From Bacteroidales bacterium (GTDB lineage: Bacteria > Bacteroidota > Bacteroidia > Bacteroidales > JAFGXI01), in contig JAFGXI010000011.1 in assembly GCA_016936665.1 (NCBI GenBank), forward strand, positions 1-63,121: 63,121 nt of DNA, read 5' to 3'. Shown here in pieces: positions 8,984 to 17,256 of this stretch; position 1 is the first letter of the stretch, and each line of letters begins with the position of its first letter. Made by a program: the position numbers and the translations under genes. The notes beneath the pieces are model-generated. The model did not search any database. It worked only from the letters and a program-made list of their open reading frames with translations, and was not told the DNA's origin.

Positions 8984-10105
8984 CTACCCACAGCCACCTT
9001 CAACCTCTTTCTTCTTCCCTTTCACAGCAGGTTTCTTAGGAGTAAGTCCTTTTTTAGCCTCGTTCAATTTCATTTCAAATTTTTCATCGGTTGGATTAGC
9101 GCCTTCAACCAATTCAAAATCATGAACTTTCTCAGCAGGATCAAAAGCATGCCAACCTTGTCTGGATTTTAATGTTGAATACATAAAGCCATTCGCTCCA
9201 AATTTCAAACTAAAAGCGTTATAACCTAATAATCTTAAATAGGCTACAGTAAAAGCCGCATTTTGTCCTGTAAAGCAATACACCAATATTTTCCTATCCG
9301 AAGGTAAAGTCTTCAAATAAGTATCGGGTTTTAAGTCCACTTTTGGCGTGTACTGAACTGCTCCTGGAATGTGCCCTTTTTCATATTTATCTTCGGGCCA
9401 ATAATTAACAATGTAGAACGAAGTGTCGGAGAAAGCTCTGTCTGCATCAATTAATAGTTTTTCGAACGGAGTATTAAATAGTGTTTTTGCCCTTGCTTCA
9501 AGTATCTCTGCTCCACAGTGCTGGCCTGTATTAATTTCGGGGTACTTATACGTTTTGGTTTTATAGTTTGGAGTTATTTCAAGAGCATTCGCATATTTAC
9601 TAGAAACATTGGAGCTCCATTTATCCAACGATTTATTCCAAGCTGTCATACCCAACTTCATAGCATAGGCATTATCGTAGCCGATAATACGCAATACAGA
9701 AGTTACATAACTTGCTTTTTGACCGGTATAACAGGTAAATATTAATTTATCGAAAGTGCTTGCAGAAACATGCTCATCGAGATAATTTAATAATTCTTCC
9801 ATTTGCACATTGATTGCGCCATTGATATGGCCTGCAATATAATCGGCAGGTTTTCTTAAATCAATAACTAAATATCTAGATAAGTTAGCTTCAACATCCT
9901 CAGCATCGACCATATTTGGTACGCCTTTAGAGTTGATATAATCTCCAGCATTCGGAATGTAACGCATCAATACCTCAAATTCCGATGCCATTTGTGTTGT
10001 GTCATCTTGAAGCGTTTTTACGTTCAGTCCGGGATTATAATAGCGTTGGCAACTGCTCAACGATACTATTCCAATAACTATTATGTATAAAAAGTATTTC
10101 TTCAT
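8984..10105 (-). CDS. Tandem two-domain rhodanese lipoprotein with C-terminal EGGCG tail
   Basis: 373 aa. The lipobox LSSC (Cys19) predicts an exported lipoprotein. Rhodanese domain 1 (about residues 60-165) has its active-site loop at C125-YTGQK. Domain 2 (about 210-320) has C277-FTGQN. Both keep the persulfide-forming Cys. A charged linker ends in KGKKKEVEGGCG with Cys372 as the second last residue; the same 12 residues close the protein at 10798-11427. It is the last of eight genes in a run that begins with psrA. Periplasmic rhodaneses such as Wolinella Sud are known to carry polysulfide sulfur to polysulfide reductase, and a similar carrier role is inferred. Confidence 0.88.
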   Translation of the reverse strand: MKKYFLYIIVIGIVSLSSCQRYYNPGLNVKTLQDDTTQMASEFEVLMRYIPNAGDYINSKGVPNMVDAEDVEANLSRYLVIDLRKPADYIAGHINGAINVQMEELLNYLDEHVSASTFDKLIFTCYTGQKASYVTSVLRIIGYDNAYAMKLGMTAWNKSLDKWSSNVSSKYANALEITPNYKTKTYKYPEINTGQHCGAEILEARAKTLFNTPFEKLLIDADRAFSDTSFYIVNYWPEDKYEKGHIPGAVQYTPKVDLKPDTYLKTLPSDRKILVYCFTGQNAAFTVAYLRLLGYNAFSLKFGANGFMYSTLKSRQGWHAFDPAEKVHDFELVEGANPTDEKFEMKLNEAKKGLTPKKPAVKGKKKEVEGGCG

Positions 10106-10136
10106 TTTAATGGTCTTAATTCATTTATACTTAAGC

Positions 10137-10751
10137 CTAGTTCAAGTCAGGACAAGATTCGTCAAAATCTTTAATTACCCTGTTTTTATTCTTCACGTAT
10201 TCAGGTGAAGCAATAGTATCTTTTAATGGTTCTTCTGTTCCTGTAATTAAACGTAAGAAATCGTAACGTGGCTTTTCGTCGTTATACACACCTGTTTTGA
10301 TGCCATACGAATCTTCGATATATTTATCGATAAAATCGTAACCACCAAGCGCAACTTTAATGTTTTTGTAATTTAGTTGTTTTAGCATTAAGTAAGAGTT
10401 AACTGCTTGGCAATTACTTCTACAAAATATTACATTAATTTTTTGGTCTTGATTTAAAACATTGAGGTTGGAGTCATCTAATATATCTTTGGAAGGAACA
10501 TTTATTGCTCCATCCAAATGTTTGATAGCGAACTCATGAGGCGTTCTGATATCTATAAATTGATATAAATGAGTATCTTTTTTACACAACAAAAGATTGG
10601 CAAGTTTTTCTGGCGATAAAACATCTTCTTTGCTTAAATAAGCTATTAGCGTTTCGTCGGCGCTTAGCACGTATTGCTTACTATCGTCAATTCCACAAGA
10701 AACAAGTATAGAAAGTAGTGCTGAAAGTATGATATATTGATATTTTTTCAT
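10137..10751 (-). CDS. Single-domain rhodanese lipoprotein
   Basis: 204 aa. Signal peptide with lipobox LVSC (Cys19). One rhodanese domain (about residues 45-145) with IDIRTPHEF in the substrate region and the active-site loop C110-RSNC114, so it has a second Cys four residues after the catalytic one. A further Cys201 lies near the C-terminus (ESCPDLN), but the EGGCG tail of its two neighbours is absent. Gaps of about 30-45 bases separate it from the genes on either side on the same strand. Likely role: extracytoplasmic sulfane-sulfur transfer next to the Psr enzyme; the real donor and acceptor are unknown. Confidence 0.85.
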   Translation of the reverse strand: MKKYQYIILSALLSILVSCGIDDSKQYVLSADETLIAYLSKEDVLSPEKLANLLLCKKDTHLYQFIDIRTPHEFAIKHLDGAINVPSKDILDDSNLNVLNQDQKINVIFCRSNCQAVNSYLMLKQLNYKNIKVALGGYDFIDKYIEDSYGIKTGVYNDEKPRYDFLRLITGTEEPLKDTIASPEYVKNKNRVIKDFDESCPDLN

Positions 10752-10797
10752 GTTTTATTTTTTTAATGTTCAATATAGATTTTGTGTTAATATATAA

Positions 10798-11427
10798 TTA
10801 ACCACAACCTCCTTCTACTTCTTTCTTTTTACCTTTAGTTGGAGTTTTAGGCTTAGGCTTATTATCTTCTGCATTATCTTGAACTGCTTCGTCTGATTTT
10901 CCACCAAAAAATTTACTAGCTCCCTTTCTGTACTGATACATTTCGTCGTCGACTCGATCCCAAATTACAGAGTGTTCTCTAGGATCTAAAATATGTTCTA
11001 TCCAAGCGTTCATACCACCTTTCATTACATAAACATTTTTATATCCTAAACGCGTTGCTAATAACCAAGCGACATCGGCGTCGGTTGATCCGTTTGAAAA
11101 AAAGATAGTTTTATACGCATCTTGATCTAAGTAAGCTAAATTTTCTTTCTTAAGTAATTCATTCAATGGAATATTGAATGCTCCCTTAAGTGTAAATTTA
11201 TTATGATTTTTTGGGTCGCGCACATCGATTAACTGAAGCGCAGGGTCTTCAGAAATGATAAAATGAGCAACGTCTTCAGGTGTAAAATACCTTGTTTTTT
11301 CTATGATTTTTTGATGTAGCTCATCAGGTGAAATTTCGCGAGAGACCTTTCTATTAACAGTTGTAAATGCAATAAATGCGCCTAACACTAACACGAGAAC
11401 TACGCCAAATAAATTTCTTCCATTCAT
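10798..11427 (-). CDS. Membrane-anchored rhodanese-fold protein lacking the catalytic Cys, with EGGCG tail
   Basis: 209 aa from the ATG at 11427. The frame is open further upstream, but that part overlaps the preceding gene and gives no signal sequence, while this start directly precedes a membrane anchor (FGVVLVLVLGAFIAF). The rhodanese domain (about residues 45-150) has LIDVRDPKNH and the end motif GGMNAW, but the active-site loop reads FFS111NGST, so Ser replaces the persulfide-forming Cys. The C-terminus is a Lys/Pro-rich stretch ending in KGKKKEVEGGCG (Cys208), identical over 12 residues to the 373-aa protein. It may act as a sulfur-binding or docking protein rather than a sulfurtransferase, with the tail Cys as a possible carrier. 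Confidence 0.85.
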   Translation of the reverse strand: MNGRNLFGVVLVLVLGAFIAFTTVNRKVSREISPDELHQKIIEKTRYFTPEDVAHFIISEDPALQLIDVRDPKNHNKFTLKGAFNIPLNELLKKENLAYLDQDAYKTIFFSNGSTDADVAWLLATRLGYKNVYVMKGGMNAWIEHILDPREHSVIWDRVDDEMYQYRKGASKFFGGKSDEAVQDNAEDNKPKPKTPTKGKKKEVEGGCG

Positions 11428-11437
11428 GACTATACAA

Positions 11438-12052
11438 TTAATATTCGACGTCTTTGATGTTGTATTCTTTTTTGACCTTATCGACCAACCAAAACACAAA
11501 CAATCCAAAAATAATAAAAATTAATACGGCAATACCCGGAGAAATTCCTAAGACTTCGCTCATGGTCTTTTTCCCGATATTAGTAGTTAATCTAAAATCC
11601 TCCCATAACCATTCGTAAGATACACCATAGAAAAATACACCAATGGCAATACCTCCTACAAAGGCTAAAGCATCAATTTTACCTGTAGCAATACCACACA
11701 TACTGGTACCGGGGCAAAAACCTCCCATAATAAATCCGACACCCATTATTGCACCGCCAACTAGAGTTGGAACAACGTACGTAGTGGGCATCCAAACGAG
11801 CTCGTAATTAAATACGCCAAAGTAATTTAAATAAAGTAAGCCCATTGCTGCTGTAAACGCTGCTGTAAAAAAGACTTTAAGAACAGTAAAATCGTAGCCG
11901 TAAAATACGCCTGCTAACTTTCTGGAAGTAGAGAATCCTGCTCTTTCCAGAACGAATCCAAAAGCAATTCCAATAAAAAGAGCTGCTAATAAATTCCATT
12001 CGCTTCCTTGTTGAAAAATTGGTGCCATAATTACTGTTTTAATTAAATCCAT
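11438..12052 (-). CDS. YeeE/YedE family sulfur transporter, C-terminal-half-like subunit
   Basis: 204 aa and very hydrophobic, with about five or six membrane helices. It shows the family motifs GFVLERAGF near residue 32 and GGFC113PGTSMC119G, whose Cys line the thiosulfate path in the single-chain homologue YeeE/TsuA. The start overlaps the upstream gene by 10 bases, which indicates translational coupling; an internal ATG at 12028 is possible. In TsuA both halves are one chain; here they are two genes. Import of thiosulfate or another sulfane-sulfur compound from the periplasm, where the neighbouring Psr enzyme and rhodaneses work, is the likely role. Confidence 0.87.
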   Translation of the reverse strand: MDLIKTVIMAPIFQQGSEWNLLAALFIGIAFGFVLERAGFSTSRKLAGVFYGYDFTVLKVFFTAAFTAAMGLLYLNYFGVFNYELVWMPTTYVVPTLVGGAIMGVGFIMGGFCPGTSMCGIATGKIDALAFVGGIAIGVFFYGVSYEWLWEDFRLTTNIGKKTMSEVLGISPGIAVLIFIIFGLFVFWLVDKVKKEYNIKDVEY

Positions 12053-12561
12053 AATTTTCTAAAAAACCAAGCTGCAAGATAACCTGTACCAAAGATTGCA
12101 GCCACCACTAAAAATCCCGAGACAGACATCACAGCCATGCCGCTTAAGCCAGCTCCCGAGGTACATCCTCGTCCTAACTGAGACCCTATGCCAAACAAAA
12201 TGCCACCAAGTACAGCAAAAATGATTCGCTTTTTAGAACTAATTTTTGGAGAGTGCTCTATCATTAGTTTTAATCTGCCGGCAAAGGCTCCGGAAATAAC
12301 GCCACCTATCAGTACACCTAGAACTTCAAATACCAACCATGTTTTAATAGGGCTATGTTCCGAATCGACAGCCGATTTAAAATAATTGTTGTTTTCGGCA
12401 TACGATGGGGCTATTTTAGCCACAGTGGTTCTTACAGCATCTTTTACAGCTCCACTACCTCCTAAACCTTCACCACTAAAAAAGAACGCTGCTATTATTA
12501 CAAACCCAAGTAACACGCCTGCTAAATATGGGTTCATGAATTTTTTACTTTTATCTTCCAT
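12043..12561 (-). CDS. YeeE/YedE family sulfur transporter, N-terminal-half-like subunit
   Basis: 172 aa with about four membrane helices. It contains the family motif GRGC133TSGAGLSG, matching the first Cys-containing repeat of YeeE/YedE transporters, and ends in a hydrophobic helix (FLVVAAIFGTGYLAAWFF). It begins 12 bases after the psrC stop, and the second half-protein overlaps its 3' end, so the two should be made together and form the complete transporter. Direction of transport and exact substrate are not visible in the sequence. Confidence 0.87.
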   Translation of the reverse strand: MEDKSKKFMNPYLAGVLLGFVIIAAFFFSGEGLGGSGAVKDAVRTTVAKIAPSYAENNNYFKSAVDSEHSPIKTWLVFEVLGVLIGGVISGAFAGRLKLMIEHSPKISSKKRIIFAVLGGILFGIGSQLGRGCTSGAGLSGMAVMSVSGFLVVAAIFGTGYLAAWFFRKLWI

Positions 12562-12573
12562 ATCGCAATACTT

Positions 12574-13566
12574 TTAATATAAATAACGGGTTATCTGACC
12601 GGCTTCGACCATAATAAAACGGAATAACGCTCCTCCAAATAAAATAAAAAAAGCCGGTATTGAAATTGGAATTTTATAGCCAATTAATTCTAAAATTTCT
12701 AAAATCGCAGGAAAAACCAGTCCTCCCATTACAAAGAATCCCCAGAATACTGCTGTAAACTCACCACCTAAGAAAAGAGCTGCAGCTTCTTGTTGAACTG
12801 CTGTACTTGCGAGGAATCCCATAAACAAGTGTACAATAAAGAACAACTCAATTGCTATTAAAAGCAAATCGATTCTGCTAAATGTTATCTTTTCATGATG
12901 ATCTTTTGCCATCCACATAATAGTAGCAGCTCCGGTAGATAAACCGGAAACTAAAAATAAAGGGCCCAGCAATGAGGTATTCCATAATGGTCTAGCATTA
13001 AAGGCTGATAATAATATACCGGTGTATACACCAAGTACAATAGATAATACCAAATTGATAATTGCAATTGCTTTACGATTTTTTACGCTAAAATCGAAAA
13101 CCCATTCAAGAACCCAGTATCTGTTTTTTAATTTGATGATCCAATCGATGATATTAACAGCAAGCTTTATTTTACCATCGAAATAAGCTCTTATTTCGTA
13201 GATGTAAGTCAACGGCCATAAAACGGACAAAGGCATTACTACTCCTAAAGTCCAAGCGCCCCAAGACATTGGAGAGTCTAAGCGAATGGTAGTGTACAAT
13301 TGCCAGAAAAAGGCAGGATGTCGCAAATCGAGTAGCAAAGCTATTAATCCCAAAACAATAACGATTGGTGCTAAAAATGGTGCAACTTGAACAGCAATTG
13401 GGTATTCTTTTTCTTTTCCACTTAAATAAAAGTATGAAGCAAAAAAGATGAGACCGGCTGCTAAACCACCTACAAATAAGTAAAGTGGAATTTGCCAGTG
13501 CCAAATATGTAAAACGGGATCAATAAAAGGAATATCTCTTCCGCTAACAAATAATTCTTCTTTCAT
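12574..13566 (-). CDS. psrC: NrfD/PsrC-type membrane subunit of the molybdoenzyme (quinone site)
   Basis: 330 aa, eight or nine membrane helices, with the NrfD-family features HIWHWQIPLYLFVGGLAAG at the N-terminus and RHPAFFW after helix 2. PsrC/NrfD proteins exchange electrons between menaquinol and the Fe-S subunit without heme. The gene follows psrB by only six bases, giving the A-B-C order of Psr/Phs operons. NrfD subunits of tetrathionate or thiosulfate reductases look alike, so psr rather than phs or ttr is a working name. Confidence 0.88.
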   Translation of the reverse strand: MKEELFVSGRDIPFIDPVLHIWHWQIPLYLFVGGLAAGLIFFASYFYLSGKEKEYPIAVQVAPFLAPIVIVLGLIALLLDLRHPAFFWQLYTTIRLDSPMSWGAWTLGVVMPLSVLWPLTYIYEIRAYFDGKIKLAVNIIDWIIKLKNRYWVLEWVFDFSVKNRKAIAIINLVLSIVLGVYTGILLSAFNARPLWNTSLLGPLFLVSGLSTGAATIMWMAKDHHEKITFSRIDLLLIAIELFFIVHLFMGFLASTAVQQEAAALFLGGEFTAVFWGFFVMGGLVFPAILEILELIGYKIPISIPAFFILFGGALFRFIMVEAGQITRYLY

Positions 13567-13572
13567 AGCATT

Positions 13573-14106
13573 CTATATTAAAAAGTAAACTTGAGGTTTT
13601 GTTCCTGCTTCTGGAGCATTAACTTTCCACTTTCTTTCTCGCAAAACTTTAGAAACCGGAGAGTTATAATCCTCAAGATCGCCAAAGTATAAACACTTAG
13701 TAGGACAAACTGCAACGCAAGCTGTTTCTTGACCTTTAGCCACTCGATGGTCGCAAAATGTACATTTATCGACATAACCATCTGGGTGGAAGTAACGCGC
13801 ATCGTACGGACATGCTTGAATACAAGCACCACAACCAATACATTCTACATGAGTAACTTTAACAATACCACCTTCTATAATATGACTTGCACCAGTAGGA
13901 CAAGTACGAACACAGGGAGTATCATCGCAATGATTGCATCTTTCAGAACGAAGTTCTAATTCTAAATTTGGATACGTTCCATCCACATTTTCAACAATCC
14001 AATCGCGGCAATAGCCGTGAGGAACATTATTTTCTGTTTGACAAGCAACTACACAGTCGCTACATCCGACACACTTTTTGGTGTCCATTGCCATTGCGTA
14101 TCTCAT
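13573..14106 (-). CDS. psrB: Four-cluster ferredoxin subunit of the molybdoenzyme
   Basis: 177 aa with four Cys groups that bind four [4Fe-4S] clusters: C12-x2-C15-x2-C18-x3-C22, the RCNHCDDTPCVRTCP group, CIGCGACIQACP, and CTFCDHR...ACVAVCP. This is the usual pattern of PsrB/PhsB/DmsB electron-transfer subunits. The start codon overlaps the psrA stop (ATGA), so the two are translationally coupled. It has no signal peptide of its own and is presumably exported together with the Tat-dependent catalytic subunit. Confidence 0.92.
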   Translation of the reverse strand: MRYAMAMDTKKCVGCSDCVVACQTENNVPHGYCRDWIVENVDGTYPNLELELRSERCNHCDDTPCVRTCPTGASHIIEGGIVKVTHVECIGCGACIQACPYDARYFHPDGYVDKCTFCDHRVAKGQETACVAVCPTKCLYFGDLEDYNSPVSKVLRERKWKVNAPEAGTKPQVYFLI

Positions 14107-16343
14107 GCTTTAACCTCCTCGTTATGTGGGTTTTTAAGTACGAATGTTACAAAATTCTCTCTCATTCCCGTTCCACCCATTATTGGATCGATTTTAACAT
14201 TGGTAATCAATTCAGAATCATCGATTCCTTTTCCATATGATTTGAGTCGTTTATCCATTTTTCCAAAACCATGTATCATATAAACAGAGTCGTGTCTTAT
14301 ACGTTCTGTAACGCGCACTTTTATAGGGAAAGAAGAAATAACTCCATCTTGATTTTTTAACCAAATTTCCTGACCTGCTTCGATGCCCCAAATTTTAGCC
14401 ACTTTCGGGTTTACCCATAAACTGTTAACATCCATAAGGTCTGTTAAATTAGGATTATTAACAGTTCTACCAAAGGTATGCATAGGTGCACGGCCATATA
14501 TTAAGCGATAAAAATCGGGATCAGGTTGTTTGTGTTCTGTGTAAACCGGCATAGGATCATATCCTTTGGCTTCAAAATCGAGAGAATACAACTCTATTTT
14601 ACCCGAATCGGTATTGAAGAATCGTTCCTCTCCTTCTTGTAAGTATAGATCTTTTTCTTTATCAAACATTTTGACACCAATTTTTTGCATCTCAGCCAAA
14701 GATGTTCCCATTTGCTTGAATTTCCAATCTAATTCTTCTTCAACATCTTTCCATTTGAAGTAATCTTCTAAGCCTAAACGCAAGCCCAATTCGCGAGCCA
14801 TCCACCATCCCGGCTTCGACTCCCAACGAGGTTCGGCGGCTGGCATTCTCAAGGCTATATTTGGGTAGCGGTGTTGACTACTTCTAATATCATCGTATCT
14901 TTCTAAATAGGTACATTCAGGCAAAACAATATCGGCATAACCTGTAATTTCCATTGGCATAGTGTCTACTACAACCATCAATTCTAGGTTTTGAATCGCT
15001 TTTAATGTTAACTCTTTATCCGGAATAGTAGTTAATAAGTTTGTTCCCACAATTAGCCAACCTTTAATTTTATGTTCGTGGGTAGCGCTTGGTAATGTCG
15101 CTTTTATCAAGTCGTTAGAAATACCTGTACCTGCACCTTTATAAGTTGGTTTCGTAATATCTTTCCAAGTCCAATGCGGATGAGGATAAGCAGGTGCTGG
15201 GTAAGAAGGTACTTTTTTTGTTTCAGGGAAATACCAACCTCCTTTGCGACCATAAGAACCCAATAGAGCATTAAGGATGGCTATACCACGACTTCTTTGA
15301 GTATCGTCGCCGTACCAAGTTGTGTGTCTTCCCGGATGAATAATAACTGCAGGAGCAGCTTTAGCCATTTCATAAGCCGAGTTTCTAATATCTTCCGGGC
15401 GAATATCTGTTTTGGTATAAGCCCATTCCGGGGTATTGTTTTTGACGTGCGCCTTTAATTGGTCAAAGCCAAACGTGTATTGTTCGACGTATTTTTTATC
15501 GTATAATTCTTCGTAAATTATCACATGAATCCAGGCTAGCAATAACGCCAAATCGGTAGCAGGTTTAATTGGCAACCAAAATTTCGATTTACTGGCAACA
15601 GTCGAAAAACGAGGATCTACTGTAATTATTGATGCACCGCGGTCAATTGCATCAGAAACTTCTTGAATGTATCCGTTGTGCATATTTTCGCCGACATGAT
15701 TACCTATTAAAACCAAACATTTGGTATTTTTAACATCGGTAGGTTCTGGGGAACTAACCCCTGAGCCATATGTAGCAACGAAACCTGCTTCGCGTGGGCC
15801 TAAACATTGAGCATAAGAAGGCTTAGCGTAATTTTTTGAACCGTAAGCATTCAATAAATGTTTAAAATAAGAACCACTACTGGCATGGTATAACAAAGCC
15901 ATACTTTCGGGGCCGTGATCTTTCTTTATCTGACTCATTTTCTGAGCAATAAAATCTAAGGCCTCGTCCCACGACACTTGCTTAAAAGTGCTTTTGCCAT
16001 TTTCTACGACTCTTTTTAAAGGATATTTTAAACGATCGTTGTCGTAGTACATACCAACTCCGCCTGTTCCTCTCGGACAGAATCGTCCGTTGGAATGTGG
16101 GTCGTTTTCGTTGCCTATAATTTTTTGGATTTTGCCCTCTTCATTCAGATAGGTAAAACCCGCACACTTCCAAAAACAAACTTCGCAGAATGTCGGAAAG
16201 CGTTTTGCTTTGGATTCATCGACAGGTGTTTTTTCTTTTGGTAAAAACCCCGGCACCCAGTTTAAAACCGGATTGGCTAATGCTAAGCCTCCCGCTCCTA
16301 ATGCTGAAATTTTTATAAAATCTCTCCGAGATGTCTTTTTCAT
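14103..16343 (-). CDS. psrA: Molybdopterin oxidoreductase catalytic subunit, polysulfide/thiosulfate reductase type
   Basis: 746 aa. A twin-arginine signal (TSRRDFIKIS followed by a hydrophobic stretch) sends it folded to the periplasm. C53-x2-C56-x3-C60-x28-C89 binds a [4Fe-4S] cluster. C180 in SYAQCLGPREAG is the probable molybdenum ligand, as in PsrA/PhsA. The rest shows the bis-MGD fold (VDPRFSTVASKSKFWLPIKPATDLAL and a C-terminal molydopterin-binding domain). The substrate may be polysulfide, thiosulfate or tetrathionate; the rhodanese and YeeE neighbours favour a sulfane-sulfur substrate, but reading cannot decide. A perfect FNR box ends 21 bases before the ATG, so expression is probably oxygen-controlled. 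Confidence 0.9.
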   Translation of the reverse strand: MKKTSRRDFIKISALGAGGLALANPVLNWVPGFLPKEKTPVDESKAKRFPTFCEVCFWKCAGFTYLNEEGKIQKIIGNENDPHSNGRFCPRGTGGVGMYYDNDRLKYPLKRVVENGKSTFKQVSWDEALDFIAQKMSQIKKDHGPESMALLYHASSGSYFKHLLNAYGSKNYAKPSYAQCLGPREAGFVATYGSGVSSPEPTDVKNTKCLVLIGNHVGENMHNGYIQEVSDAIDRGASIITVDPRFSTVASKSKFWLPIKPATDLALLLAWIHVIIYEELYDKKYVEQYTFGFDQLKAHVKNNTPEWAYTKTDIRPEDIRNSAYEMAKAAPAVIIHPGRHTTWYGDDTQRSRGIAILNALLGSYGRKGGWYFPETKKVPSYPAPAYPHPHWTWKDITKPTYKGAGTGISNDLIKATLPSATHEHKIKGWLIVGTNLLTTIPDKELTLKAIQNLELMVVVDTMPMEITGYADIVLPECTYLERYDDIRSSQHRYPNIALRMPAAEPRWESKPGWWMARELGLRLGLEDYFKWKDVEEELDWKFKQMGTSLAEMQKIGVKMFDKEKDLYLQEGEERFFNTDSGKIELYSLDFEAKGYDPMPVYTEHKQPDPDFYRLIYGRAPMHTFGRTVNNPNLTDLMDVNSLWVNPKVAKIWGIEAGQEIWLKNQDGVISSFPIKVRVTERIRHDSVYMIHGFGKMDKRLKSYGKGIDDSELITNVKIDPIMGGTGMRENFVTFVLKNPHNEEVKA

Positions 16344-16364
16344 ATCTTAAAAAGCTTTATTTTT

Positions 16365-16378
16365 TTGATATATATCAA
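16365..16378. promoter_or_regulatory. FNR box in front of psrA
   Basis: TTGATATATATCAA is an exact match to the E. coli FNR consensus TTGAT-N4-ATCAA. It lies only 21 bases upstream of the psrA ATG, too close for the classical -41.5 activator position unless the leader is missing, so repression or a different promoter geometry is possible. Confidence 0.75.
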
Positions 16379-16529
16379 CAAATTTAGTTATTATTCTATT
16401 AGTTTATCTATCTACATCGGGCTTTCACCTAATTTTTAGAGATTCTAAATTATCTTATTCATTTGCTTATCAACGACTTATATATTTAAATGCTATCAAA
16501 CACATATGTTCTTATCTAAATACATCGTG

Positions 16530-17198
16530 CTAACACAACTTTGATAGCCTATCGTAATCTAAAATTTCGAAATGCTTTCCGTTTACTTTTATGTAGCCCT
16601 GTCCTTCGAATTCTTTTAAAATTCTAACAACATTTTCTTTGGCCATACTTGTTATTTCTGCCAAATCGGTGCGAGACATAGGGATAGTAAACGATCTGCT
16701 TTTAAAGGTTTGATCTGAGAATGATACTAGCAATTCTGCCATTCTTGATTGAATGTTTTTTTGCGATAAACAAAATACCTTTGTCAGTAGTTTATCGATA
16801 GATACATTTAACTCGTTAATTATAGTTGAAGAGAATGCTACATTATTGGTTATTATATTACTAATTACATCGATATCGATCTCACAAACTTCGACATTCT
16901 CCATGGCTGTAGCAGAAAAGTTATAACGTTTATTATGATTCAACACTGTGATTCCCAGCATGCTACTTTTTCCGGCAATTTCTAAAATTAAATTTTTGCT
17001 TTCGTCTTGAACATGCACTTTTGCTAGGCCACTTTTAATAAAATAGATGTGTTTAGCCGAAGCATCTTGCTTGATTATAGTCTCTCCTTTTCTAAATAAT
17101 ATCTCATTCTTATTTTCACTTACCTTTTGTAACTCATTAATAGAAAGTGTATTAAAGCAACTCGAACGATTTGAACATACAGCACAGTTTGTATTCAT
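16530..17198 (-). CDS. FNR-like Crp family regulator with Fe-S cysteines
   Basis: 222 aa. The N-terminus has C5-x2-C8-x5-C14, the same spacing as C20/C23/C29 of E. coli FNR, and C105 stands close to the position of FNR C122, so an oxygen-labile [4Fe-4S] cluster is likely. A cyclic-nucleotide-binding-like fold (about 20-130) and a helix-turn-helix (about 172-205, TDLAEITSMAKENVVRIL) follow. The recognition helix has E188 and R192 as in FNR/CRP, but Val at the FNR Ser212 position. It sits between the psr operon and the octaheme gene, with perfect FNR boxes on both sides, and probably controls both sets and itself. Confidence 0.9.
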   Translation of the reverse strand: MNTNCAVCSNRSSCFNTLSINELQKVSENKNEILFRKGETIIKQDASAKHIYFIKSGLAKVHVQDESKNLILEIAGKSSMLGITVLNHNKRYNFSATAMENVEVCEIDIDVISNIITNNVAFSSTIINELNVSIDKLLTKVFCLSQKNIQSRMAELLVSFSDQTFKSRSFTIPMSRTDLAEITSMAKENVVRILKEFEGQGYIKVNGKHFEILDYDRLSKLC

Positions 17199-17224
17199 CT
17201 GATTTTAAATAATAGTATTTACAA

Positions 17225-17232
17225 CAAAACTA
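17225..17232 (-). promoter_or_regulatory. -7 promoter element of the fnr-like gene
   Basis: TAGTTTTG on the minus strand matches TAnnTTTG, 26 bases before the ATG at 17198. The FNR box at 17243-17256 ends 10 bases upstream and covers the place of the -33 element, which fits direct autoregulation. Confidence 0.55.
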
Positions 17233-17242
17233 CTTTATATAA

Positions 17243-17256
17243 TTGATTTATATCAA
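17243..17256. promoter_or_regulatory. FNR box between the fnr-like gene and the octaheme cytochrome gene
   Basis: TTGATTTATATCAA is an exact TTGAT-N4-ATCAA match in the divergent region, 44 bases from the fnr-like ATG and 98 bases from the cytochrome ATG. One box could serve both promoters. Confidence 0.8.

Noticed and set aside
11428..11508. 27-codon N-terminal extension of the 209-aa rhodanese-fold protein
   Set aside because: It lies within the YeeE-like gene in another frame and delays the membrane anchor; the ATG at 11427 gives a normal anchor at once.
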